Shown: positions 26,750-34,670 of the stretch, one piece after another
Layout: every line of letters begins with the position of its first letter
Numbering within the stretch: position 1 is the stretch's first letter
Notes under the pieces: model-generated
Seen by the model: the letters and a program-made list of their open reading frames with translations, nothing else
What the model was told of the DNA's origin: nothing
Databases searched by the model: none
Position numbers and translations under genes: made by a program
Assembly (NCBI GenBank): GCA_020524525.2
Contig: CP129018.1
Location: forward strand, 3,724,001 to 3,788,000
Length of the DNA stretch: 64,000 nt
From: Bacillus tianshenii
GTDB lineage: Bacteria > Bacillota > Bacilli > Bacillales > Bacillaceae_N
Direction of reading: 5' to 3'

Positions 26750-28099
26750 TTATGAACCGTATTGACGGCCTTGTTCGCGCTCTTCTTGCATTGCTTTCTT
26801 GAAACGTTTTGTTTCGGCTACAACGACACCGGATAAGCCGAGAAGACCGATTAAGTTCGGGAAGGCCATTAAACCATTCATAATGTCAGCGATTCCCCAA
26901 ACAGCTTCAAGTGTTGAAATAGCACCTACGAATACAGCGAGTACGAAGACAGCACGATAAGCTTTAACTGCTGATTTGCCAAAGAGATATGAGAAGCATT
27001 TCTCACCATAATAAGACCAGCCGATGATTGTAGAGAAGGCAAAGAAAATAAGCCCAACTGCTACAATAACAGACCCCGTACTACCTAAGAATTTTTCAAA
27101 TGTTGCCGAAGTTAAATCAGCGCCTTGTAAGTCACCATCTTTGTACAAACCACCCATAACCAATGTGATACCAGTGATTGAACAAACAACAATCGTATCA
27201 AGGAACACTTGTGTCATTGATACAAGTGCTTGGCGGCCAGGATAGTCTGTTTTTGCTGCCGCAGCAGCGATTGGAGCGGAACCAAGACCAGCTTCATTCG
27301 AGAACACTCCGCGCGCAACACCCCAGCGTACAACTGTACCGATTGCACCACCGGCAACTGCTTGACCTGAGAATGCGTCACTAAAGATTAAGCTGACTGC
27401 ACCAGGTACTAAATCAAAGTTTGTAAAAATAACAATAAGACCACCAATAATGTAGAAAACTGCCATAACAGGAACGAAGAATGATGTCACTTTACCAATA
27501 CTCTTAATACCACCAAGGATAACAAGTGCTGTAAAAGCAGTAAGAATAAGACCAGTTGCCCACCCTGGGATTGAAAAAGTTGACTCAACAACATCTGCTA
27601 CAGAGTTTGATTGAACCATGTTTCCGATTCCAAAAGCAGCTATTGAACCAAATAATGCAAAAAGAACACCAAGCCACTTTTGTCCTAGACCACGCTCAAG
27701 ATAATACATCGGTCCACCGGACATTTCTCCATTCTCATCTTGGACACGATATTTTACTGCTAAAATAGCTTCTGCATATTTTGTTGCCATTCCAACTAAA
27801 GCAGAAAGCCACATCCACAGAACAGCACCAGGTCCACCAAAGAAAACGGCTGTTGCAACACCAGCAATATTACCTGTACCGATTGTTGCAGCCAACGCTG
27901 TCATCAAAGACTCATAATGAGAAATATCGCCTTTGGATTTTTTATCTTGCTGTGGGCTGAACGCAAGCTTTAGTGCATATGGAAGAGTGCTGAATTGAAG
28001 GAATGATAATCGAAGTGTGAGATAAATACCAGTTCCTACGAGTAATACTAGTAGCGGCAGCCCCCATACCCAGCCGCTAATCGTGCTGATTAATTCCAT
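26750..28099 (-). CDS. sodium:alanine/glycine symporter family protein (AlsT/AgcS)
   Basis: A 449-residue permease with about 10-11 membrane segments. Motifs: TALAATIGTGNIAGVATAVFFGGPGAVLWMW near residue 80, the MSGGPMYYLERGL block and RGVFSNEAGLGSAPIAAA. Substrate in the family is alanine, glycine or glutamine with sodium or protons. ATG at 28117 overlaps the AAAGGGGAG ribosome binding site, so 28099 is chosen. It may correspond to yflA, which lies next to treP in B. subtilis. Confidence 0.9.
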   Translation of the reverse strand: MELISTISGWVWGLPLLVLLVGTGIYLTLRLSFLQFSTLPYALKLAFSPQQDKKSKGDISHYESLMTALAATIGTGNIAGVATAVFFGGPGAVLWMWLSALVGMATKYAEAILAVKYRVQDENGEMSGGPMYYLERGLGQKWLGVLFALFGSIAAFGIGNMVQSNSVADVVESTFSIPGWATGLILTAFTALVILGGIKSIGKVTSFFVPVMAVFYIIGGLIVIFTNFDLVPGAVSLIFSDAFSGQAVAGGAIGTVVRWGVARGVFSNEAGLGSAPIAAAAAKTDYPGRQALVSMTQVFLDTIVVCSITGITLVMGGLYKDGDLQGADLTSATFEKFLGSTGSVIVAVGLIFFAFSTIIGWSYYGEKCFSYLFGKSAVKAYRAVFVLAVFVGAISTLEAVWGIADIMNGLMAFPNLIGLLGLSGVVVAETKRFKKAMQEEREQGRQYGS

Positions 28100-28264
28100 A
28101 AATGACTCCCCTTTCATAATTTGTTATATTAAAATATTCTGAAAAAAAGTGAATAATGTCAAGTATAATTTATTTTGAAACTTTTGTATGATAAGCGAAA
28201 GAAGTGTTGTGCATTAACTTCTTGAAGAACCTTGTTAAGTAAATGAATGTTTGTATAAAATTAC

Positions 28265-29665
28265 AGACCTTTGAGCGAGAAAGCCCGTTGCTTTAGCTGC
28301 GGGATGAATCGCTCAATTTTTTTAATAAAAAGTGATGAAATTATACAAACGTATGTTCTTTTTTGGTAAAATAAAGATAGACAGGAGGTGAGAAGAAAAT
28401 GGAAACCATTTCACTCAGGTTAGAATTGATGAAACCAACTGAAAAGAAGAAAACCATGTACAAAAAGATGACGGAGATCAATACGTTTTTTGCGAACTGG
28501 CTGTTGGATTATGAAGCCTTAAAAACTGCTACGTCAAAGCATTTCAAGTTGTTTTCCCAGCAAAAATTCCCTGCTGCAATTGTGAACCAAACCATCCGGG
28601 AGGTAAAGTCCAAGAAAAAGAAGCAACATGCAAAGCTGTTTCGGTCTTTTTGGTGTGGGTTTAATAATCAAAACTGCAGGATTGAAAAGGAAAAAGGCCT
28701 ATATAAAGTCTCGTTCCCAACGCTTGAAAAACGTGTAGGCGTTCCTGTTATTGTGCAAACGTACCAGAAGCATTGGCTCGACCGGTTGTTAAGCGGTGAA
28801 GTGAAACAAGGAGCTGCGGAATTGTATGAGAAAAAAGGACGCTGGTTTCTTTCGGTTTCCATTTCCTTCGAACCTCAAAAACCCCAAGTAGAATCTCTTC
28901 AAGCTCGCACAATGGGTGTGGATGCCGGGTTGAACTATCTTGCCGTGGCTTCCGTTGGCACAAAGTCGATGTTCTTCAAAGGAAATCAAATGGCTTTTAT
29001 GCGCAGGCGATTTTCATCCAGAAGACGCGCGTTAGGAAAAAGCAAGAAGCTGTACGCGATCAAAAAGTCAAAAGGAAAAGAATCGCGTTGGATGAAAGAT
29101 GTAAACCACAAACTGAGCCGTCAGGTCGTGAATTTCGCATTAGAGAACGGTGTTCATCTGATTCGAATGGAGGATTTGACAGGCATTCGGCATCGAGCAA
29201 AATCAAAGAAAGAAGCAGGGAGAAATTTGCATTCTTGGACCCATTATCAACTTCAGCAGTTTATCGAATACAAAGCGAAAATGGCAGGGGTTGAGGTTCA
29301 ATACGTGAACCCTAAAGACACATCGAAAAGGTGTAAATGTGGGGATGTCCATAAAAATAACCGTCATGGTCGTATCTTCAAGTGCAAAAAATGCGGCTAT
29401 GAAAGTCATGCGGATGTTAATGCGAGTATAAATATTTCGAAAGCAATTAGCGGCTTATCGAAGAAAAAGAAGAAAAAAACATCTGAAACCTAGTGTTGTG
29501 GTCACAGCAGCACCGCCTGTTAGGTACATATATCCAAAAGGGATATAGAACGAAGCAGGACGGGGTGATGACACACCCCCTAACTGAAGGCTTGTTCAAA
29601 GCAGAAATGAATTGCGAACGCTGAAGCACTTCAGAATCCCACTGCTTCAGCTGTGGGAGTGTCAA
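28265..29665 (+). mobile_element. IS608-like (IS200/IS605) element carrying only tnpB
   Basis: The 1401-bp unit obeys IS608 end rules. TTAC (28261-28264) lies just outside the left end, guide AAAG (28280-28283) follows 15 bases later, then hairpin CCCG..CGGG. At the right end guide GAAT (29634-29637), hairpin CCCAC/GTGGG and terminal TCAA (29662-29665). There is no tnpA, so it depends on a transposase supplied elsewhere. The right end abuts a truncated yjbQ. Confidence 0.8.
28399..29493 (+). CDS. tnpB: TnpB RNA-guided endonuclease of IS200/IS605
   Basis: A 364-residue TnpB, the presumed ancestor of Cas12, which uses a guide RNA from the element's right end to cut DNA next to a motif equal to the left cleavage site. 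RuvC residues are intact: Asp in GVDAGLNYL (about 172), Glu in RMEDLTGI (about 256) and Asp in SHADVNAS near the C-terminus. A four-Cys zinc ribbon (RCKCG..FKCKKCGY) lies between the last two. Length is normal for compact TnpB. AGGAGGTGAG precedes the ATG. It looks functional. Confidence 0.92.
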   Translation: METISLRLELMKPTEKKKTMYKKMTEINTFFANWLLDYEALKTATSKHFKLFSQQKFPAAIVNQTIREVKSKKKKQHAKLFRSFWCGFNNQNCRIEKEKGLYKVSFPTLEKRVGVPVIVQTYQKHWLDRLLSGEVKQGAAELYEKKGRWFLSVSISFEPQKPQVESLQARTMGVDAGLNYLAVASVGTKSMFFKGNQMAFMRRRFSSRRRALGKSKKLYAIKKSKGKESRWMKDVNHKLSRQVVNFALENGVHLIRMEDLTGIRHRAKSKKEAGRNLHSWTHYQLQQFIEYKAKMAGVEVQYVNPKDTSKRCKCGDVHKNNRHGRIFKCKKCGYESHADVNASINISKAISGLSKKKKKKTSET

Positions 29666-29685
29666 TATGCTCATACAACTGCAGG
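29494..29685 (+). ncRNA. predicted omega RNA with guide from yjbQ
   Basis: Downstream of tnpB the right end is rich in hairpins: ATATCC/GGGATAT near 29529-29546, GGGGTG/CACCCC near 29562-29579 and CCCAC/GTGGG at 29638-29657. In other IS200/IS605 elements the guide RNA spans the tnpB 3' part and this end. The variable guide then begins at 29666 with TATGCTCATACAACTG. Boundaries are approximate. Confidence 0.55.
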
Positions 29686-29950
29686 CATCACGATAAATGA
29701 AAATGCAGATCCAGATGTGAAACATGATATGCTTATGCGTTTTGATGAAATTTATCCGTGGGAGCATCCGAAATATCGCCATGCAGAAGGGAATTCTGCT
29801 TCCCATCTAAAAGCAAGCACAGTCGGCAGTTCACAAACCGTTATCTTAAAAGATGGCAGAATGATACTAGGAACTTGGCAAGGGATTTATTTTTGCGAGT
29901 TTGATGGGCCGAGAACAAGAAACTTTTATATAAAAATATTAGAAGGATAA
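29666..29950 (+). pseudogene. yjbQ: yjbQ (UPF0047) 3' fragment truncated by the IS608-like element
   Basis: About 94 C-terminal residues of a YjbQ family protein (normally about 130): [44 protein letters not shown] and [16 protein letters not shown] are conserved blocks. The first 40 or so residues are missing. A stop (TAA at 28256-28258) lies in frame just outside the left end of the element, and the sequence left of it does not look like the YjbQ N-terminus, so a deletion accompanied or followed insertion. Some YjbQ proteins have thiamine-phosphate synthase activity in vitro. Confidence 0.88.
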
Positions 29951-29983
29951 CAGTAGGATGATTCATTTGTCCTGCTGTTTTTA
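29949..29983 (+). terminator. yjbQ terminator
   Basis: AACAGTAGGA / TCCTGCTGTT stem with T-run, overlapping the yjbQ stop. Confidence 0.75.
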
Positions 29984-30194
29984 TTCTATGGATATAGGAT
30001 AAAAATTATAAGTTAATAGCAATATTTTTAGATATTTGGACTATTTGCGCGTATTTTTATGCAATAAAGAGTTAAAGAGACTCAATATCTCTATTTCACG
30101 ATAAATACTAAAATTATAGCTAAATTTCAAAATTCTAATATTCTGACATTTCTGGCATAATAATAATTAAGATTGAAAAGGGGGCTATAAAAAA

Positions 30195-31043
30195 ATGAGA
30201 AACAAAAATTTTTTACTTGGACTAGTTCTTTTGTTTGCGGTCTTTTTGATGGCTGCATGTGGATCGACTAGTTCAAACGAAGGTGCAGAAGCGCCTGCTG
30301 AAGAAAATAATGAAGGACAAGCTGAAGAACAAGCATCAGAAGAAAGCAGTGGAGATGCATATACAGTTGCCACTGATACGAGCTTTGTACCATTTGAGTC
30401 GCTTAATACGGAAACTGGAGAAATGGAAGGTTTCGATATTGATTTAATTAAAGCACTTGCTGATGAAGCAGGGTATGAAGTAGATATTCAAGCAATGGAG
30501 TTTGATGGTGTTATTGCTGGGATGCAAGCAGCTCGCTTTGATATCGGTATTGCTGGGATCACAATCACAGAAGAGCGTGCGGAAACAATTGATTTCTCTG
30601 ATCCATACTATGATGCAGGGTTGATGATTGCAGTACAAGAAAGTAACAACGAAATTAAATCAGAAGCTGACTTAGCTGGTAAGCGTGTTGCAACACGTGC
30701 TGGTACAACTTCTGAAAACTATTTGAAAGAAAATCATCCAGATGCTGAAATTGTTCCTTTCCCTGGAATTGTTGAAGCATACATGGAGTTAATCTCTGGA
30801 CGTGTTGATGCAGTAATGTATGACATGCCGAACGTAAAGTACTATGCGAACACAGAAGCAAAAGGCAAACTTAAAACAGTTGGCGATCTATTACAAGGTG
30901 AACAATATGGAATCGCGTTCCCGAAAGGATCTGAGCTTGTAGAACCAACAAATGAAGCAATGAAAGTATTAATTGAAAATGGTACTTATGATGATATTTA
31001 TGAAAAATGGTTCGGTGAGCGTCCTCACGGAACAGAAGGTTAA
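30195..31043 (+). CDS. polar amino-acid ABC transporter substrate-binding lipoprotein
   Basis: A 282-residue lipoprotein. The signal peptide ends in the lipobox LMAAC with Cys22 as lipid anchor, followed by an acidic linker to about residue 55. The type II binding fold starts YTVATDTSFVPFES and contains GFDIDLIKALADEAG, GIAGITITEERAETIDFSDPYY and the C-terminal YDDIYEKWFG. Glutamine or arginine are the likeliest ligands, but sequence alone does not decide. It is followed by permease and ATPase genes. A hairpin in the gap may keep its expression higher than theirs. Confidence 0.9.
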   Translation: MRNKNFLLGLVLLFAVFLMAACGSTSSNEGAEAPAEENNEGQAEEQASEESSGDAYTVATDTSFVPFESLNTETGEMEGFDIDLIKALADEAGYEVDIQAMEFDGVIAGMQAARFDIGIAGITITEERAETIDFSDPYYDAGLMIAVQESNNEIKSEADLAGKRVATRAGTTSENYLKENHPDAEIVPFPGIVEAYMELISGRVDAVMYDMPNVKYYANTEAKGKLKTVGDLLQGEQYGIAFPKGSELVEPTNEAMKVLIENGTYDDIYEKWFGERPHGTEG

Positions 31044-31070
31044 TCATCACTTAATAGGTTCATTGATTGA

Positions 31071-31102
31071 GCGCAGCAAGGATAAGCTCTTGTTGCGCTT
31101 TC
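31071..31102 (+). terminator. attenuating hairpin inside the ABC operon
   Basis: GCGCAGCAAG / CTTGTTGCGC stem with one G-U pair followed by TTTCTTT, between the binding-protein and permease genes. It is likely a partial terminator that raises the binding-protein to permease ratio. Confidence 0.6.
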
Positions 31103-31172
31103 TTTCCGAAAAAATATTATTTGTATTACTGCTAACACATTCGTAGTAATAGACCTTGCAAGGAGAGATAAA

Positions 31173-31829
31173 ATGGAAGCATTGTTGGATTCGCACTATA
31201 TAAAAGTACTGCCGTTTCTTTGGAAAGGGCTAGGTTATACATTCTTCATTACAATTGCCGGTTTGCTTATCGGATTTGTACTCGGTGCAATTACAGGTAT
31301 TGGGCGTTTGTCGCAAAGTAAATTTGTATACGGATTAGCATCAGTCTATGTAGAAGTTGTCCGTGGTACGCCGTTACTTGCACAAATTCTCTTTATTTAC
31401 TTCGGTTTACCTGGTGTTATGGGTATTACAATTGATAAAGTTACCGCATCGATTATTGCGATTGCAATTAATGCTGGTGCGTATATTGCAGAAATTGTCC
31501 GTGGCGCTGTTTACTCAATTGACAAAGGGCAAATGGAGGCAGGTCGCTCCATCGGGTTAACAAAATCACAAACGATGCGTTATATTATTTGGCCTCAGGC
31601 ATTTAAGCGTATGATTCCTCCACTTGGAAACCAATTCGTAATTAGTCTGAAAGACACCTCTTTATTCTCTGTTATTGCTGTTGGAGAAATGCTTTTCCAA
31701 GCACGGCAATATTACAATTCGAACTTTTCACCTTTCCAAGCACTAGCTATGGTTTGTTTGATGTATTTGATTATTACAATACCGACAGCACTGATTCTTC
31801 GCAGGGTGGAAAGGAGACTTGATGTATAA
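31173..31829 (+). CDS. polar amino-acid ABC transporter permease
   Basis: A 218-residue His/Glu/Gln/Arg-type permease with about five membrane helices. The EAA loop region [51 protein letters not shown] contacts the ATPase. It probably works as a homodimer, since only one permease gene is present. AAGGAGAG precedes the start, and its stop overlaps the next start as TAATG (31827-31831). Confidence 0.92.
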   Translation: MEALLDSHYIKVLPFLWKGLGYTFFITIAGLLIGFVLGAITGIGRLSQSKFVYGLASVYVEVVRGTPLLAQILFIYFGLPGVMGITIDKVTASIIAIAINAGAYIAEIVRGAVYSIDKGQMEAGRSIGLTKSQTMRYIIWPQAFKRMIPPLGNQFVISLKDTSLFSVIAVGEMLFQARQYYNSNFSPFQALAMVCLMYLIITIPTALILRRVERRLDV

Positions 31830-32551
31830 TGATTAAGGTGAATGACTTACACAAATCTTTTGGAGATGTCAAAGTATTAAAAGGAATTTCGACTGAAATA
31901 GGTGAATCAGAGGTTGTCTGTGTAATCGGCCCTTCTGGTTCAGGTAAAAGTACATTCCTTCGTTGTTTGAATATGCTTGAAGAAATTACAGCTGGTGAAG
32001 TTGTTATTAATGGTGAATCACTTACTGATCCCAATGTAGATATTAATAAGCTTCGTGCCCATGTCGGCATGGTGTTCCAGCATTTTAACCTCTTTCCTCA
32101 TATGACTGTTCTACAAAATATATCACTCGGTCCAATGAAAGTACTGGGTAAAAGTAAAAATGAAGCTGAGGATAAAGCGATGCAATTGCTTAAGAAGGTT
32201 GGACTAAGCGATAAAGCAAAGGTTTATCCAGATAGCCTTTCTGGGGGACAGAAGCAGCGTGTGGCAATTGCTCGCTCACTTGCAATGGACCCAACTGTTA
32301 TGCTGTTTGATGAGCCGACATCTGCTTTGGATCCAGAGTTAGTCGGAGATGTACTTGAAGTAATGAAAGACCTCGCCAAAGAAGGGATGACGATGGTCGT
32401 TGTAACCCATGAAATGGGCTTTGCGAAGGAAGTAGGAAAGCGTGTTCTATTTATGGATGAAGGGATTGTGATGGAGGATGGACCTCCTGAGCAAATTTTC
32501 GACAACCCACAAAATCCACGTACGCAATCATTCTTAAGTAAAGTTTTATAA
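31829..32551 (+). CDS. polar amino-acid ABC transporter ATPase (GlnQ-like)
   Basis: A 240-residue ATPase with Walker [10 protein letters not shown] (about 34-42), Q-loop [14 protein letters not shown], signature [15 protein letters not shown], Walker [14 protein letters not shown] and switch His in VVTHEMG. This is the standard set for the GlnQ/ArtR group. It forms a complete importer with the two genes upstream. Confidence 0.94.
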   Translation: MIKVNDLHKSFGDVKVLKGISTEIGESEVVCVIGPSGSGKSTFLRCLNMLEEITAGEVVINGESLTDPNVDINKLRAHVGMVFQHFNLFPHMTVLQNISLGPMKVLGKSKNEAEDKAMQLLKKVGLSDKAKVYPDSLSGGQKQRVAIARSLAMDPTVMLFDEPTSALDPELVGDVLEVMKDLAKEGMTMVVVTHEMGFAKEVGKRVLFMDEGIVMEDGPPEQIFDNPQNPRTQSFLSKVL

Positions 32552-32562
32552 TTGAAGCAATG

Positions 32563-32594
32563 AAAAAGTTTGGCTGTTATTGGCCAAGCTTTTT
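32563..32594 (+). terminator. ABC operon terminator
   Basis: AAGTTTGGC / GCCAAGCTT stem with T-run after the ATPase gene. Confidence 0.8.
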
Positions 32595-32724
32595 TCGTGG
32601 GATAATATAGCTCTGAGATAAAGTTTCTTCTTTATTTTGAATTGTTTATAATAATAGACAGATAGCAAAGGGTTAGCATGATTTGTACATAATTGGGTAT
32701 ATACATATTAAAGGAGTGGCATGG

Positions 32725-33195
32725 ATGGTTCGTGTTTTATTTGTTTGTTTAGGAAATATTTGTCGTTCGCCTATGGCTGAGGCTGTTTTTCGCCATAAAG
32801 TGAATGAAGCAGGGCTTGGGGAAAAGATTGAAGTTGATTCTGCAGGTACAGGCGATTGGCATGTTGGGAATCCACCGCATGAAGGGACACAGCAAATTCT
32901 CACAAAAGAGAAAATTAGCTTTAAAGGAATGACAGCAAGGCAAGTGCAGTCACTGGACTTTGAAGACTTTGATTATATAATCGCAATGGATGAGCAGAAT
33001 ATTCAAGATTTACATCAGATCAAAAGAGGCAATCCAACAAGCTTTGTTGATCGTTTACTTTCCTTCGTTTCTAATCATGAAGAGGAAGATGTCCCAGATC
33101 CATATTTTACAGGGAACTTTGAGCATGTCTTTCAGCTTGTAGAAGAAGGGTGCGAGCAATTGTTACAGTTCATTCGGGAACGAGAACAATTATAA
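32725..33195 (+). CDS. yfkJ: low-molecular-weight protein-tyrosine phosphatase YfkJ
   Basis: A 156-residue phosphatase. The P-loop VCLGNICRSPMAEA near residue 7 has the CX5R(S/T) catalytic cysteine and arginine; the general acid Asp is in VPDPYFTGNFEHVF. The start at 32725 follows AAAGGAGTG; the upstream ATG at 32721 is out of frame. It leads yfkJ-yfkI-yfkH as in B. subtilis, where the operon is linked to ethanol and general stress. Confidence 0.92.
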   Translation: MVRVLFVCLGNICRSPMAEAVFRHKVNEAGLGEKIEVDSAGTGDWHVGNPPHEGTQQILTKEKISFKGMTARQVQSLDFEDFDYIIAMDEQNIQDLHQIKRGNPTSFVDRLLSFVSNHEEEDVPDPYFTGNFEHVFQLVEEGCEQLLQFIREREQL

Positions 33196-33226
33196 AATAA
33201 AAAAAGAATATGAGGAGGCCGTTCAG

Positions 33227-33592
33227 ATGGAGGAGAAACGTAATAAAATGTGGCAGGGCGTGTTTATTGGAGCAATTGTAGGTGCTGCGGTGACAATGTT
33301 CGATCGCGATACGAGAGAAAATACGATGAACTGCTTTAAGAAGAATTGTTCATCAACCTGGGATGTGCTGAAGAACCCGGCAGAGACAGCAGAAAAGGTG
33401 TCTCAAGGGGCATCAAAGTTTCAGCAACGTGCAAAGGTTGTTGCAGATGACACTGTGTTTATCTTACAAAAGCTAAGGGAAATTGTAGAAACAGCTCCAG
33501 AAGTAGTCGATGCGGCGAAAAAGACGAAGACACATGTGAAACAGCTTCAAGAAGACGTAAAGAAAGAGGTAACTGAAGAACGGGGTGAATAG
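33227..33592 (+). CDS. yfkI: YfkI-like YtxH-type membrane protein
   Basis: A 121-residue protein with one N-terminal membrane segment (KMWQGVFIGAIVGAAVTMFDR) and a long helical, charged tail (about 60-121) that could form a coiled coil. This is the architecture of YtxH/GvpP-like proteins. Position between yfkJ and yfkH identifies it as the YfkI counterpart. Its TAG is followed immediately by the ATG of yfkH. Confidence 0.8.
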   Translation: MEEKRNKMWQGVFIGAIVGAAVTMFDRDTRENTMNCFKKNCSSTWDVLKNPAETAEKVSQGASKFQQRAKVVADDTVFILQKLREIVETAPEVVDAAKKTKTHVKQLQEDVKKEVTEERGE

Positions 33593-34429
33593 ATGGTACA
33601 ATCGCGCCGATTATCGCCAAAAACTTTTATGAAAGAATTGGTCTACCGCTTTCAACATGATGAAGTGGCAGGCTTGGCAGCACAATTGGCATATTTTTTT
33701 CTTCTTTCGTTATTTCCATTTCTCATTTTCTTAGTTACGCTCTTTGGTTATCTGCCTTTACAAGCCGAAGATTTTCTTAATGTGATAAGGCAGTATGCCC
33801 CGGGCGAAACGATGGAATTAATTGAGTCTACGCTTGGAAATGTATTAGATGATCAACGGACTGGGTTATTATCTTTCGGTATTATCGCAACGATTTGGTC
33901 TGCTTCTAATGGTATTAATGCGATTATGAGGGCCTTTAATCGTGCGTATGATATTGATGAAGAACGTTCATTCATTATTACTCGTATGATTGCCATTGTT
34001 TTAACCCTTGCGATGATCTTTGTCATTATTGTTTCGTTATTACTACCAGTTTTCGGGAAGGCAATTGGTTTATTTGTCTTTTCGCATTTCGGTTTATCAA
34101 CGACTTTCCTGACGATATGGAATGCGTTGCGGTTTATTTTAAGTTTTGTGATTATGGTCGTTGTGTTTGCTGCTCTATACTATATTGCGCCAAGTCGTAA
34201 GCTCAGTATCACTGAAGTATGGTTTGGGGCACTGTTTGCCACGATCGGATGGCAGCTTGTTTCACTTGGTTTTTCTTATTATGTGGATAGCTTCGGTAAT
34301 TACTCGGCGACATATGGAAGTCTCGGGGGTATCATCGTGTTAATGATCTGGTTCTACCTGTCAGCTATTATCATTATTCTTGGCGGTGAAATCAATGCTA
34401 TCTTACGGTTTCTCAAAACTGCTAATTGA
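33593..34429 (+). CDS. yfkH: YihY/RNase BN-like membrane protein YfkH
   Basis: A 278-residue membrane protein with about six helices. ELVYRFQHDEVAGLAAQLAYFFLLSLFPFLIF at the start, and YGSLGGIIVLMIWFYLSAIIIILGGEINA near the end, are the YihY/virulence-factor-BrkB signatures. The family was once called ribonuclease BN in error; its true function is not settled. No gap from yfkI indicates translational coupling. Confidence 0.92.
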   Translation: MVQSRRLSPKTFMKELVYRFQHDEVAGLAAQLAYFFLLSLFPFLIFLVTLFGYLPLQAEDFLNVIRQYAPGETMELIESTLGNVLDDQRTGLLSFGIIATIWSASNGINAIMRAFNRAYDIDEERSFIITRMIAIVLTLAMIFVIIVSLLLPVFGKAIGLFVFSHFGLSTTFLTIWNALRFILSFVIMVVVFAALYYIAPSRKLSITEVWFGALFATIGWQLVSLGFSYYVDSFGNYSATYGSLGGIIVLMIWFYLSAIIIILGGEINAILRFLKTAN

Positions 34430-34519
34430 GAAAGATAAGAATCTGAATAGCAAACTTTCCTCTGCATAAGCTAAGTGCGAGCGGGGGCTTGCACAGGCAA
34501 ACAACAGGGAGGAAATACA

Positions 34520-34627
34520 ATGAGTAACAATAAACGCAACCATAATAACAAAAACAATAACAAACAAACGAGTGACAGCAAGCATAAAACAAGCAGCAGT
34601 GCGAATAAGAAAAATAACTTTCACTAA
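34520..34627 (+). CDS. 35-residue Asn/Lys/Ser-rich peptide
   Basis: ATG at 34520 with AGGGAGGA 6-8 bases upstream and a strong terminator starting right after the TAA. The product (MSNNKRNHNNKNNNKQTSDS... NNFH) is almost wholly polar and would be disordered. The combination of ribosome binding site and terminator favours a genuine small gene. Composition recalls small spore or coat peptides, but I recognise no family. Confidence 0.5.
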   Translation: MSNNKRNHNNKNNNKQTSDSKHKTSSSANKKNNFH

Positions 34628-34668
34628 AAAAAAGCTTTCTGCCCAAAAATTGGGTAGAAAGCTTTTTT
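34628..34668. terminator. bidirectional terminator
   Basis: AAAAAAGCTTTCTGCCCAA paired with TTGGGTAGAAAGCTTTTTT (one G-T pair). It ends the small peptide gene and the convergent zosA-type gene. Confidence 0.9.
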
Positions 34669-34670
34669 CA

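Noticed and set aside
29612-29665. Extension of the yjbQ frame upstream with a TTG start
   Set aside because: These codons are the right end of the IS608-like element, not yjbQ sequence.
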